Shown here: positions 35,601 through 44,600 of the stretch, piece after piece
Layout of the letters: every line of letters starts with the position of its first letter
Numbering within the stretch: position 1 is the stretch's first letter
Source: Ruminobacter sp964520475
GTDB taxonomy: Bacteria > Pseudomonadota > Gammaproteobacteria > Enterobacterales > Succinivibrionaceae
Length of the DNA stretch: 64,000 nucleotides
Reading direction: 5' to 3'
Assembly: GCA_964520475.1 (NCBI GenBank)
Contig: CAZFNS010000002.1
Location: 121,888-185,887, forward strand
The notes under the pieces: generated by a model
Told to the model about the DNA's origin: nothing
The model's input: only the letters and a program-made list of their open reading frames with translations
Databases searched by the model: none
Program-made: the position numbers and the translations under genes

Positions 35601-36048
35601 CTACAACGACAACCTCGGGCACGACATCGGCGACAAGCTGCTGATCTGGTTCGCCGAGCTGCTGAATTCGTTCTGCGGGCCGGACGACCTGATCTGCCGC
35701 TGGGGCGGCGACGAATTCCTGTTCCTGATGAAGCACTGCGGCGCCGACGAGGCCGAGACCAGGATGCAGCGCGTGCTGGACAGCCTGAACGCCCGCAAGG
35801 GTTACAAGAAGGAGATCGAGGAGTTCATGGGCAAAGAGGTGAACAACCTGCCGGAGCGCTACTACCTGTCCTGCTCCATCGGCATCATGGACAACTCCAA
35901 GCTGCCGCAGCCGTTCACCGAATCGGATCTGCTCACCCACGCCGACGCCGCCCTGTACGAGGTCAAGCGCACCGGCAAGGGCAAGGTGCTTAATTTCGAG
36001 AAGATGACCCACGAGGCCGACGACGTCATCATGGAGTCGAACCGGTAG
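32683..36048 (+). CDS. TPR-repeat diguanylate cyclase (GGDEF) signalling protein
   Basis: 1121 residues, no clear membrane segment. The N-terminal ~270 residues are unfamiliar. TPR-like helical repeats follow (for example YNSIGFVLNETEDYPKAHEYFLKAL and YNIAQLYLQCGLLNECLDTL), then a GAF-like region (about 770-920) and a GGDEF domain (STTDMLTGLYNRGEFNRIL; active site RWGGDEFLF). The catalytic motif is intact, so it should make cyclic di-GMP. I do not see the RxxD inhibitory site five residues before it. The start is GTG at 32683. It is a single-gene unit with its own promoter, convergent with the cysteine desulfurase gene. Confidence 0.85.
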   Translation: MSLHIRGALEQAYRQNLKTKGIQVLAVSCDNQLDICRDFDILCSQKGIDKPVRIQLTPEDYFAPLSPVLYLINELLGRIGKKYTDVPEILNLGKYESIMLNSMLQNRFNIKEYNMPADIEYLKLRIKMHIRTLLCHLLSGSEPLPVCIRDLQYAGPSSIKFLIDILAPKSMDSTYKYFLPGQAPTPKRGNGARTNMFSAYSGDNAETALRDDPSCVLVLCFDPARLPRSTTASRWLEAEDEFEHFFTLMRPSDTEPALNYTGDWPVQDYQARPMDTFEEAVQRCEILFNYLCYTEVIEIANSLIQRIQFGKERKYKNEELIYQILGRAHLYNAEYEDALIAFDLMYEKAQRNNNTDDACNSYIEIAYTHIFRSDFESALHFAELAAHLGETSRNMRLVAISNFCLFVAYDRAGIKFGHNNISTLVTNLERYDLIKEEVYVLRNSFAQALLDPQNLTMDDALKMCEKALTLANRAGIKHEIAAANHCKGVVFSNLNQFQDALIAYRHSESMYSEIQVPAELTHVYNSIGFVLNETEDYPKAHEYFLKALRNSIHLNDYTEITITIYNIAQLYLQCGLLNECLDTLDILLEIMSVLRTRRMPFHSINHIYLTKALAYTYTGQIGLAEQMMRRCANISNEVPIQEDERFLFDLVQIIILTENKRKDKALEQFARLRKAQQLGKFTPKQNILFYVTAINIFWRHYRDGEETFRYLKEGYAYAVRNKLLSSQRQVANCWRNDYQPYDRYDIIQVPLNELNQIIQLVQQQKKVNILWQQVHEMRLISLLHNFSLSVESKEQLAAETLRLLSSHFNINGGMIYSTYEGNISLIYELNSSKTRPTFSFRKIGDFINEHVNGEFQEYTDIKIGVDIVHRVVIYPLIYRTEVFGQMLLFCFDKPHKTQNNEDNEAITMISQQLSTQLIMIMQREQLRRVSTTDMLTGLYNRGEFNRILTDIISEIAPNDRLSLGFIDLDNFKYYNDNLGHDIGDKLLIWFAELLNSFCGPDDLICRWGGDEFLFLMKHCGADEAETRMQRVLDSLNARKGYKKEIEEFMGKEVNNLPERYYLSCSIGIMDNSKLPQPFTESDLLTHADAALYEVKRTGKGKVLNFEKMTHEADDVIMESNR

Positions 36049-36134
36049 CCGGGCCGGAGCCCGGTCGGCGCGGAAAAGAAAGAGGCGCCCGCCGGCGCCG
36101 CACAACCCAACCGTACAGCCGGTTCGGCGGTCAC

Positions 36135-37262
36135 TCAGTCAAGCAGAATCCGCTTTAAAGCTCCGGCTATCGCCAGAGCGTCCTCTTCGGTATTGTATTT
36201 GCCGAAAGATATCCTTATCGTCCCCAGCGCGAGTTCCTCCGGGAGCCCCACGGCCTTCAGCACGTGGGAAATCTCCGCGCTCCTGCCGTCGCACGCGGAG
36301 CCCGTCGAAACGCTTATCCCCATGAGATCCAGTCTGTGCAGAAGAGCCTCCCCTTCTTTACCCGCGAAGGAAAGGCTGAGAAGCCCCGGCAGAAAAGGCT
36401 CCGTTCCGTTTCTGACGAAAGGAACGCCGTTTTCGGAGAGGGCGCGCAGCAGCGTCTCCTCGACCGCTTTGATCCGCGCCCGGTTCTCCCGGAGCGCGGC
36501 GACGTTATTCTTAAGCGCCACGGCCAGCCCCACGGCGCCGGCCACATTCTCCGTGCCGGCTCTGCGGCCGCGTTCCTGGGCTCCTCCGTCCATGTAAGGA
36601 GGGAGTTCCGTCCCTTTGCGGACATACAGAAAGCCTGTGCCGCGCGGCCCGTTGAACTTATGGGCCGACGCCGAAAGCATGTCCGCGCCGAGTTCGCGCA
36701 CGTCGATATCCTCGTGACCCGCGGCCTGCACGGCGTCGGTGTGGAACAGAGCGCCGCGCGCGTGAGCGAGAGCGCAAAGCTCCGCCACGGGCTGGATCGT
36801 GCCCAGTTCGTTGTTGGCGTACATGACGGAAACAAGTTTCGTCTCGCCGGTCAGACAGCCCGCGAGTATGTCGGGAGACACCCTCCCCGTCCGATCCAGA
36901 CGCGCGTAGGCCACCCGGCAGCCGAGCCGCTCCAGGGTTTTGAATGAGTTAAGGACGGCATGGTGCTCGAAAGCGGAGGTGACGGCGGCGCCGCGGGCGA
37001 CGTGAGAAAGCATTACCCCCTTCACGGCCCAGTTGTCGCTCTCGGTGCCGCCGGAAGTGAAATATATCTCCTCGGGGGAAGCATTGACACACGCGGCCAC
37101 GGTTTCGCGGGCTTTACGCAGCGCTTCTTTCGGTCCGCGGGAAAAAGAATAAGGCTGGGAAGCGTTCCCGTACTCTTCCAGGAGCCAGGGTTTCATGGCC
37201 TCGAAAGCCTCGGGGTCAAGCTTAGTTGTCGCCGCGTTGTCGGCATAGATGCGCTGCTTCAT
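36135..37262 (-). CDS. Cysteine desulfurase, NifS/IscS/DndA family
   Basis: 375 residues, PLP enzyme that takes sulfur from cysteine as an enzyme-bound persulfide. PLP lysine in SASAHKFNGP (Lys202), catalytic cysteine in STGSACDGRSAEISHVL (Cys324), and the start MKQRIYADNAATTKLDPEAF are typical of group I enzymes. No iscU, thiI or other usual partner is beside it. It lies downstream of the brxP-to-CxxC operon on the same strand, separated by about 360 bases. Because brxP is a PAPS-reductase-like protein, this enzyme is a natural candidate to supply sulfur to the BREX system, as DndA does for DndC. Its base composition lies between that of the island and the chromosome, so it could also be a resident housekeeping gene. 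Confidence 0.93.
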   Translation of the reverse strand: MKQRIYADNAATTKLDPEAFEAMKPWLLEEYGNASQPYSFSRGPKEALRKARETVAACVNASPEEIYFTSGGTESDNWAVKGVMLSHVARGAAVTSAFEHHAVLNSFKTLERLGCRVAYARLDRTGRVSPDILAGCLTGETKLVSVMYANNELGTIQPVAELCALAHARGALFHTDAVQAAGHEDIDVRELGADMLSASAHKFNGPRGTGFLYVRKGTELPPYMDGGAQERGRRAGTENVAGAVGLAVALKNNVAALRENRARIKAVEETLLRALSENGVPFVRNGTEPFLPGLLSLSFAGKEGEALLHRLDLMGISVSTGSACDGRSAEISHVLKAVGLPEELALGTIRISFGKYNTEEDALAIAGALKRILLD

Positions 37263-37625
37263 CGGTTGAGTCTCATGTGAAAAATACCCGCCCCCTTATT
37301 TTCGGAGCAGGCTTGGGTCAGAGTTTGTCCCTGGGTTTCGAACCTTTAAGGTAATGACGATTATAATGCCAGGGTTGATTGAATCACACCCTGCTTCGTA
37401 CTTTCCACGAGCGCCGTTTCTTTGCGAAGCAACTTGTGATTTGCCGGAGAACCGCCATTTAATTTATTTGGAAATCAGCTTGTTTCGTTATCAAAAAATT
37501 GAGCTTTGTAAGTTAACTGATCTTGCCCTTTGAGGATCATATAAAATCTGTGATCCCAAATTCTCCGCCAGAGCAGCGTCTTGTCCGAGCTTCTCCATTT
37601 GCTTTAACTTCAAAACGAGCCCAAT
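37263..37625 (-). other. Non-coding AT-rich gap between the CxxC gene and the cysteine desulfurase gene
   Basis: About 360 bases. Only short broken reading frames occur on both strands (the longest minus frame is about 40 codons, MEKLGQDAALAENLGSQILY type, without a ribosome site). It may be gene debris at the left edge of the island. No terminator with a T run is seen, so read-through into the desulfurase gene is possible. Confidence 0.5.
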
Positions 37626-37838
37626 TCAATCGAATAAAGTACAGCCTTCCTCTTTAAATGTTGCAATTTTATCCAATATATCCTGCTCGTCGACGCCCAG
37701 ATAATCAGCAAGACATGACAAACAGTAGAAATGCTTTGAACCCATACCAATCAATTTTTTGTGAATGCCAATCTCATCCCTGCTTAAAGGCGTTTTTCCG
37801 CAGCCGATACATGACTCGACCTTGTTTATTTTCTTCAT
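37626..37838 (-). CDS. Small CxxC/CxxC putative zinc-binding protein at the end of the BREX operon
   Basis: 70 residues with two cysteine pairs (ESCIGCGKTPL and HFYCLSCLADYL) that could form a zinc ribbon or hold iron, plus a C-terminal helix ending in EEGCTLFD. ATG at 37838 overlaps the brxL stop (TGATG), so it is translationally coupled to brxL. I do not recognise a named family. It could be a regulator, adaptor or metal/sulfur carrier for the system. Confidence 0.75.
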   Translation of the reverse strand: MKKINKVESCIGCGKTPLSRDEIGIHKKLIGMGSKHFYCLSCLADYLGVDEQDILDKIATFKEEGCTLFD

Positions 37839-39292
37839 CAATTACCAACGTCCTTCACGGTGAAGTTCGGAACTGTTTGCCCTTCAAGTTTTTCATCGGC
37901 AAAACCCATCTGAATCCTTATTATACCCCGCATGTTCATGGCAGGCAGAAGACAATACCGCTTAAAATCTTTGACTGATATGTCATTGGCTGAACGGACG
38001 TTAGGAAATAAAAGTTTCATATACGCAGTGCATATCCGCTTAACAGCTTCTGTGTCTCGTGTGTCTGCCCCTTTTGGCAAAACAACGAGTTCATCGACCA
38101 ACGCGCGATATGTCGGATCATCGCGCAGTTCGTGCATCACGGTGGCAAAGTACTCCGAATTTAATGACCATCCGCAAACTTTCAAATCATCGGTCATACG
38201 CGGCAAATCCCAACCTTTAATGAAACCGTGTATTCTATCTAGAAATTGCGGCTGGTGAAAAGGTCTGGGTAACTCTTTTAACATGTTCTGATATTCGTTC
38301 ATAGCACTTGAAGATATATTACCCAAAAATATAATACCGGCGTTCACTATAACCTCGTGATTATCTGGAGCTCGATATTTGCCGTTTTCCATAATCGCTT
38401 GCAACGCCGATTGGATCTCCGTATCTTGCATATATTCTGCTTCACGAATCTCATCAAGAGCCACATAATCGCGAACAGCAACGACTCCGTCTTTCCTTTT
38501 ACCGATATCGTAAATCAGCTTCGCCCTCGTGACCTTACCGGAAACAAGCCAGCCGTGCCTGCTGATTTGACCGAACAAATAAGATTTGCCGGTACCCGCG
38601 GGAGCAAGTTCCATAAGGTTTACCCCCTTTTCTACAAACGGCAACAGACGTTGAATAAGAGCCAATTTCTGGGCTACATTATCGTATCCGGAGGCGTTAT
38701 AATCTACGGCTCCCAAGATAATATCTATCCATTCATCGAGCGAGAAATCTGCTCTTGCCGTCTTGAATTCATCAAGGTCAACTACGTATGGACAAAAATC
38801 TTGGAAACTATTCAACGTAATCTTTCCGGGTTCTTTCGCGGACGCCGGGGGCAAATAACCCAACTCAACAATCCCCCAGTTTTCCTCGGCTTTCAATAAC
38901 GCACCGCTGCAACGCTCCCATGTATCGGATGGAATTGTGGTGTCTTTGGAACTGAGGCCAAAATCGGGAAGCTCAAACGAAACCGTCTGCGTCCTTATGT
39001 CTATATTTACCGAAATTTTGGCAAGAAATCTGACGTGTTCATTATTGTTTACAACCCGATTGACTATCTCTTTCCAAACGTCTTTTTTGGGGATGAATTG
39101 TTCGATAAAACCCTTTACGCTATCTATGTCAACGGCGCCGTCATCATCCTGAAAGCGCTTCAAGACCCAATCGCGCATAAAAGAAGGTAACTTAAAAGAG
39201 GAAATAAAGTTGCTTTTTTTTAAATCCTTAAATACGACCATCTCATCAAAGGCGTCTCGAAATCGTTCAACAAGTTCAGGGTTTTTCATCAT
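37838..39292 (-). CDS. brxL: BREX protein BrxL, Lon-like AAA+ ATPase (type 4 form)
   Basis: 484 residues. Walker A APAGTGKSYLFGQIS (about 230-243) and Walker B-like YVALDEIREAE (about 280) match BrxL, whose family typically reads ELxPxGTGKS. The C-terminal part (LPAMNMRGIIRIQMGFADEKLEG) is where the Lon-like domain starts in longer BrxL proteins; this copy is shorter than type 1 BrxL. BrxL is a DNA-binding AAA+ ring needed for defence in several BREX types. It follows pglZ by 38 bases. Confidence 0.88.
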   Translation of the reverse strand: MMKNPELVERFRDAFDEMVVFKDLKKSNFISSFKLPSFMRDWVLKRFQDDDGAVDIDSVKGFIEQFIPKKDVWKEIVNRVVNNNEHVRFLAKISVNIDIRTQTVSFELPDFGLSSKDTTIPSDTWERCSGALLKAEENWGIVELGYLPPASAKEPGKITLNSFQDFCPYVVDLDEFKTARADFSLDEWIDIILGAVDYNASGYDNVAQKLALIQRLLPFVEKGVNLMELAPAGTGKSYLFGQISRHGWLVSGKVTRAKLIYDIGKRKDGVVAVRDYVALDEIREAEYMQDTEIQSALQAIMENGKYRAPDNHEVIVNAGIIFLGNISSSAMNEYQNMLKELPRPFHQPQFLDRIHGFIKGWDLPRMTDDLKVCGWSLNSEYFATVMHELRDDPTYRALVDELVVLPKGADTRDTEAVKRICTAYMKLLFPNVRSANDISVKDFKRYCLLPAMNMRGIIRIQMGFADEKLEGQTVPNFTVKDVGN

Positions 39293-39330
39293 AATACAAC
39301 CTATCGTAATCGAATCCTTTCATTGCGCAA

Positions 39331-41679
39331 TCATAAACTCAAAACGTCTTTGGCAACGTTTTTCTGCACTCTGAATTTCAAGCCGGATTTAAGCAAAATA
39401 TCACCATCATAGACATCAGCCACGCAATCCCGACTACGTTTCAACTCCGGCATCTGAAACTTAATGTATTTCCGATCTACTTCAAAATCGCCATCATAAA
39501 AAATTTCGTTAACGAACAAGCGAGGTTGCTCAAGTGGCACATTTGAAAACAATTTGATAACCGCAACATTCTTTCCACGCAGTTCGACCAGCGGATTAAC
39601 AAAGTATATTTCGATGTTTTCCGGTTTCCTAGTAATAGTAATTACGGGCACCAACACTTCTTCAAGAGTGGCTCCGCCATGAACTTCGACATTGGCCTTT
39701 CTTCCCCCCTTGAAACGACTGTAATTGGCCAATATCACAAATCCATCCTCAAACGCGGCACACGGAATCTTAGGGTCATCCTCTACCTGGCAACAGCGTC
39801 CGCTATGCTCTGCCCTTTCGTCTAACGCAATTGATGATTTATTCTCTTCGCCGTGAATTACCGCCAAACGACTTGCCCCATGATCGGCGATTACTACGGC
39901 GCATTCATAATCCCCATTTTCAATATGGGAATGAATTTTTTTTAATTCATTATCGATGATGGTCAATTCGGAAAACAAATGTACCGGTACTTTGCATTTG
40001 GTATAATCGATCACTTGGCTGTGATGCTTTAATTCATCCAGGTCATCGATTTTTTTAACTTCGGATTTAAAGGATTGAATAAATTCTTTGTTCTTACTTG
40101 TAATGGAAGGCAGTAACGAATGTCCAATTGACAGCTCGGCCATCAAATCATATTCCCGGCACTTTGACATTATATAAGCCAAATATTCTACGCCGAGAGC
40201 GTCAAAGAAAAAAAGCTGGGCACCATCTTTAATTTTTTGTGGCAGGTTACGGACAATAGCACTGCGTAACTGGAGTTTATTATACGGCCTCGTCTCTGCA
40301 TAGCGCTCAACTTGTGATATAAAATCAGACTGAATACGATTAGTGACTTTCTGCAACTTATATGTTCTAAAATAATCAGTAAATTCATCCCGCAACGCTT
40401 CGTCTTTCTCGGCAAGTTTTGTATTCGCAGATGTAAACTTAAAAGGTTGCAAATAGAGGTAAAGCGATCTGAAGTTATCCTTAGTGATACCCATCAATTC
40501 ATCTTCAGAATAATCATACATACTGAGGCAATTCATGAGCTCAAGTTTTTCTCTGTCACTTAAATCGGTTAAATAATGTACGGCGTACTTTTCCTTTCGA
40601 CCGACCTTGTTACAATATGACGCTATTAATCGAATGCTCTTCGGCATTTCCATAATTAAATTTTTCCGCTCAGTATAATACCTGTCGAACTTAGGATCAT
40701 CCACGTTAATTTCCAACAAGTCATTATAAATATGCTCCTCAAAACCCGACACCGAATTACTGTTTTTGAGAACGTGGGACAAATAGATATTTTCGCCTGC
40801 ACCAAACACTTTCAAGCCAAGCCAAAGAAGCCACTTCTTAAATAAATCATTGGTTTGCCACACCTTTCCAATGATATGAGCATAACCCGGCACCGGGCCT
40901 AATTCTTGGTTTAAGACGGAAGACAAGGAACCAAATTTTTCCAGCAACGTAGCAAGTTCGCGCCATTGTTCTTCTGTTCCGTTTTTTTCTTCAGTTCCGT
41001 AAGCAATATCAGGGTATTTCCTCGAAATAAAAATATATATCTTGTCACACGAGGTGACAGAGTAAGCGGAGTTGGAAAAAAGCGTTGGTTTGAAAGATGA
41101 AACCACCGTTATTTCTGAATTTTTCAGAATCCGGATGTCTTTTTCCATATGGGCGAACAGTTGCTTCATTCCCTGAAGCGGTTCTTTTCCAATGCAATCT
41201 GCCTGTGTTCTGGCAAGACGAATTCGAGGGAGCGGTGAGTCACTTCCTTCCACCAAAACAACTTTCGGCGCAACCTTCTTGTTTTTGGCCATGTAATCTT
41301 GTATGTACGAAGCAGCATGATCAAGCAAGATTACAGCATGGCCACGAATCGGAAGTTCAAGAAGTTTGCCTATTGTATCGCGGAGTGTTTCATGACTCCG
41401 AAGCATTGCGGCTTGGGATATGCCAATTAGCACATAATTCCCGTCGCCGGTAACACAGGAACAAATATCATCCAGGTTGGGAAGGCCATCAGTTTCACAA
41501 TGGTCTGAAACAAACACGCACTTTTTTGTTTTATCAGCCTGTAACCGCCCCAGCACTCTATGAAAGATATCATAATCCTGCGTGTTGACAAGTAAGACAT
41601 GACCGGTCTTATCACCGTTACAATAGGCATCTATCTCATAAAAACATCTGTCTAACTTCATGAAAACAATTGCAGCCAT
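39331..41679 (-). CDS. pglZ: BREX protein PglZ, alkaline-phosphatase superfamily
   Basis: 782 residues. PglZ is present in all BREX types. The C-terminal half carries the metal-site motifs of the superfamily: LFFFDALGVEYLAYI, VVIADHGASRLAV and HGGATLEEVLVPVI. The ATG at 41679 overlaps the last base of the brxC stop (TAATG), so the two are coupled. Strong drop in GC against the flanking chromosome. Confidence 0.92.
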   Translation of the reverse strand: MAAIVFMKLDRCFYEIDAYCNGDKTGHVLLVNTQDYDIFHRVLGRLQADKTKKCVFVSDHCETDGLPNLDDICSCVTGDGNYVLIGISQAAMLRSHETLRDTIGKLLELPIRGHAVILLDHAASYIQDYMAKNKKVAPKVVLVEGSDSPLPRIRLARTQADCIGKEPLQGMKQLFAHMEKDIRILKNSEITVVSSFKPTLFSNSAYSVTSCDKIYIFISRKYPDIAYGTEEKNGTEEQWRELATLLEKFGSLSSVLNQELGPVPGYAHIIGKVWQTNDLFKKWLLWLGLKVFGAGENIYLSHVLKNSNSVSGFEEHIYNDLLEINVDDPKFDRYYTERKNLIMEMPKSIRLIASYCNKVGRKEKYAVHYLTDLSDREKLELMNCLSMYDYSEDELMGITKDNFRSLYLYLQPFKFTSANTKLAEKDEALRDEFTDYFRTYKLQKVTNRIQSDFISQVERYAETRPYNKLQLRSAIVRNLPQKIKDGAQLFFFDALGVEYLAYIMSKCREYDLMAELSIGHSLLPSITSKNKEFIQSFKSEVKKIDDLDELKHHSQVIDYTKCKVPVHLFSELTIIDNELKKIHSHIENGDYECAVVIADHGASRLAVIHGEENKSSIALDERAEHSGRCCQVEDDPKIPCAAFEDGFVILANYSRFKGGRKANVEVHGGATLEEVLVPVITITRKPENIEIYFVNPLVELRGKNVAVIKLFSNVPLEQPRLFVNEIFYDGDFEVDRKYIKFQMPELKRSRDCVADVYDGDILLKSGLKFRVQKNVAKDVLSL

Positions 41680-44600
41680 TATGCGGTTTCACCCTTTAAA
41701 ATTTGTATACCAAAATCGACATCATCCTGAATTTTTTCACGAAGATAAGTGCGAAGTTGATTTGCATCCATCTTATCAATCACCTGCAAAGCCAAGTCAG
41801 AACCTTCGAGTTTGTATTGTTTTTCAGCCATCTCCCTCACCTGATTTTTAACTTCATAGTTATCCAACCAACTATATGGACGCACATTTGGCAAATTCTC
41901 TATTAGATTACGCCTGACTGCGATCACATCTCTAAGTAACAAAGAGTAGTCGCCGATAATGCAACGGCGCAAGCAATCATCGCGCTTTGTCTCATCTGCC
42001 AGAAGATTGTAAAATTCAGCCTTTTCTAAATATTCAAAAGCATCCTGAGCGTCTTTCTCCGATGGGTTTAGTGACATTACAGTTTCTAGTATTTTCTTAA
42101 TAGAATTACGTTCTTGTTCAGCAAACATACCGAGAATTGGAGTTTCAAATTTTTCTGACCAGTCCGCTGGGTCTTTTGTCTTTGTTTTCTTAAACCAAAG
42201 ATCATGCAACTTTTTCCTCCATTGCTTCTTAGCGTATTCCTGAACTGCCGTCTCAACATATCTATAATAATCACTTGGCTCCTTTGTGAATTGTCCTTGT
42301 GAGAATCCGTTGTATAACTCTGCTTTCTCATTTTCAGAAAGTCCGTTTAAAAATGTATTGGCAGCTTGAATGAAATAGGGAAATTGATCTTTATAGAACT
42401 TATCAAAGCTCTCTCTCTGAGTAAGCAAAAGGTCATAGAAAGTTTGCCGGCGCTGTTCAGTTATGTCATCGCTTTGTTTCATAAGGTACAACTGCTTTAG
42501 GAAAGGTCCAAGATCTCCCGTATGTTTTGCAACGACTTTATATGAAATTTTTATATTGTTCGTTTTGGAATTCCATTCGTTTACAATGTCCCTCAGCGAA
42601 GAATAACTACCCAATGTTTTACTACTTTCCAAGATTATTTGATATTCCAGAATAACATCCGAAATTTTCTCTTTTGCGGTGGAAATATTCCAAACCCAAT
42701 TTGCATCCTCAGCATTGAAACAAGCCTTAACCCTATCAATATAATTTCCGCCATCTTTGATTTCGCCGGCAAGTTTCGACAATTTGCCTTCTTGGTACTG
42801 GTCAATGAATGCAATCATTCCTCGCCTGCAGTTTTCGGAGGTAAATAACGAGGTTAGGATTGAGACAACTTCAGGGTGTTCGATAACTACATTGCCTATT
42901 TTATCAGCGAGATCATTTTCCGAGGCTATGCCACTGTTAGCAGTATTTGCTATACCCATATAATCATCGATAATTTGCTCTATCAAATTGCCGCTGCAAT
43001 TAAGTTTCGAATCCTTTAGGACGTACTTTACACACCAAAGCGGAAACGAGAAACTTTTCATCCTGATTCTCAGCTGATCGCGTGCACTTTCAACACTGCT
43101 GCACTGTGATTCAGGAATATCAAATGCTTCGGCAGTACACTTCAAAAAACTGCGAGTTGCAGGTGTCATAGTAACAATGTACTCATCTTTGTATTTCTCA
43201 GATGGATTGACTTTCTGCTTCAGAGCACTGGCGATCATCGTTTTCAATTTATCCACGCTCATACACTCGTTATTGGAAGCATCGCTCCAGAAATATTCCG
43301 CGGTACTATACTCTTTTAAAACGAATCCCAGTACAAATGCGGCGATGCTGGATGGCATGAAACCATAGGGGGCTTTCTCTAGTTCATCCAGAATTGACAT
43401 GATACTGACACGCCCGGCGCCTCCAGCTAAACCTGCTTGAATCAATTCATCTACTTTTCTCTTGATATGTACGATAGTCAGACTCTGAATTTCGGGATTT
43501 TCCCAATATTTATCAACTTTCCACGCCCCTGCAAGCGCTTTATCTATATTTAGGTATGTGCCAGTGGCTACTTGTTCAATGCCTAAACCGGCACTCTTAG
43601 CTAGCTGAAAATCACCATACACGGTCTTTGTAAGCCCGGTGAACTGTTCCAGACCGTAATAATATTTATTACGGTTGATTTTTCGAAGTGTATCCTTAAG
43701 ATCGGTGAGTGTGTTCATTCTCTCTCCACCCTTATGTTCTGAATCATAAAGGTTAAAGGCACCTTTCTCAATCTTGTCTCTCCACTCGTTCAGTACTTTC
43801 GTTGCCTGGAGATCATAATACTGAGACTGACTCTTATCCTTCTTCGTATAATACTCATTGAACGTCCTGTATTCGATATAACGGTCATAAAGGTCTTTTC
43901 CCATAGGGACGAGACACTCAATGAAGATAAACGTGTTATCGGGGGGTTCAAGTGCATTTTGTGAATCAGTCCGATTCATGATTTTAATGATTTCCTGACG
44001 AATCTGATGCATCTCATAATCCGTCACCGCAAACGTACTGACAACTTTGAAACGCTCAATGGCAACCGTCGTTTTAAGCTTATCGACCGTAGTTTTAAAA
44101 TTCGTATACCCGGTTGAATTACCATCTGTTAAAAAACGGTTTTTGATTGCCTCAGCCAGATCTATGGCCTTGTACAGTTCACCATGGCCGATTAAAGTCT
44201 GTGTATCCGTCTCATTTGTTACTTTCTTCCGATAAGGTTCCAAACTTTCGCCCCCACCGGAACTAACAATGCAATACTCAAACTTTCCACCAGCAATCAG
44301 TTTTGTAAAAAGTAGTTTTTTTTCAATAAGACCTTTGGCTATAGCAATTGCCTTCCCCTTTTGCCAATCCGTACCTGAAAAGGCAAGTTCGATATTTTCG
44401 TCATTGGGAGCCAATAGTTCATTTCCTGTAACATGCAAAGCAATTGCCTGCAGAAGCAAAATCGTCTTTAATACGCGCTGCTCTTCCGGCAACAATTTAT
44501 CAGCCTGGATAGTGAAATAATTGTCAAGAATGCCACGGACATCATCATTCAAGCCATTTCTTTCTTTTCCGCAGAAAAAGTCCCACAGCAAATCAATTGT

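Noticed and set aside
32731..36105. 1124-codon minus-strand open frame opposite the TPR-GGDEF gene
   Set aside because: Antisense shadow; the plus strand holds an intact GGDEF motif and TPR repeats.
36135..37262. Desulfurase as part of a housekeeping isc/suf cluster
   Set aside because: No iscU, iscA, hscAB, suf or tRNA-thiolation gene is adjacent, though a housekeeping role cannot be excluded.
37500..37620. About 40-codon minus-strand frame between the CxxC gene and the desulfurase
   Set aside because: No ribosome site or family likeness; too short and surrounded by broken frames.
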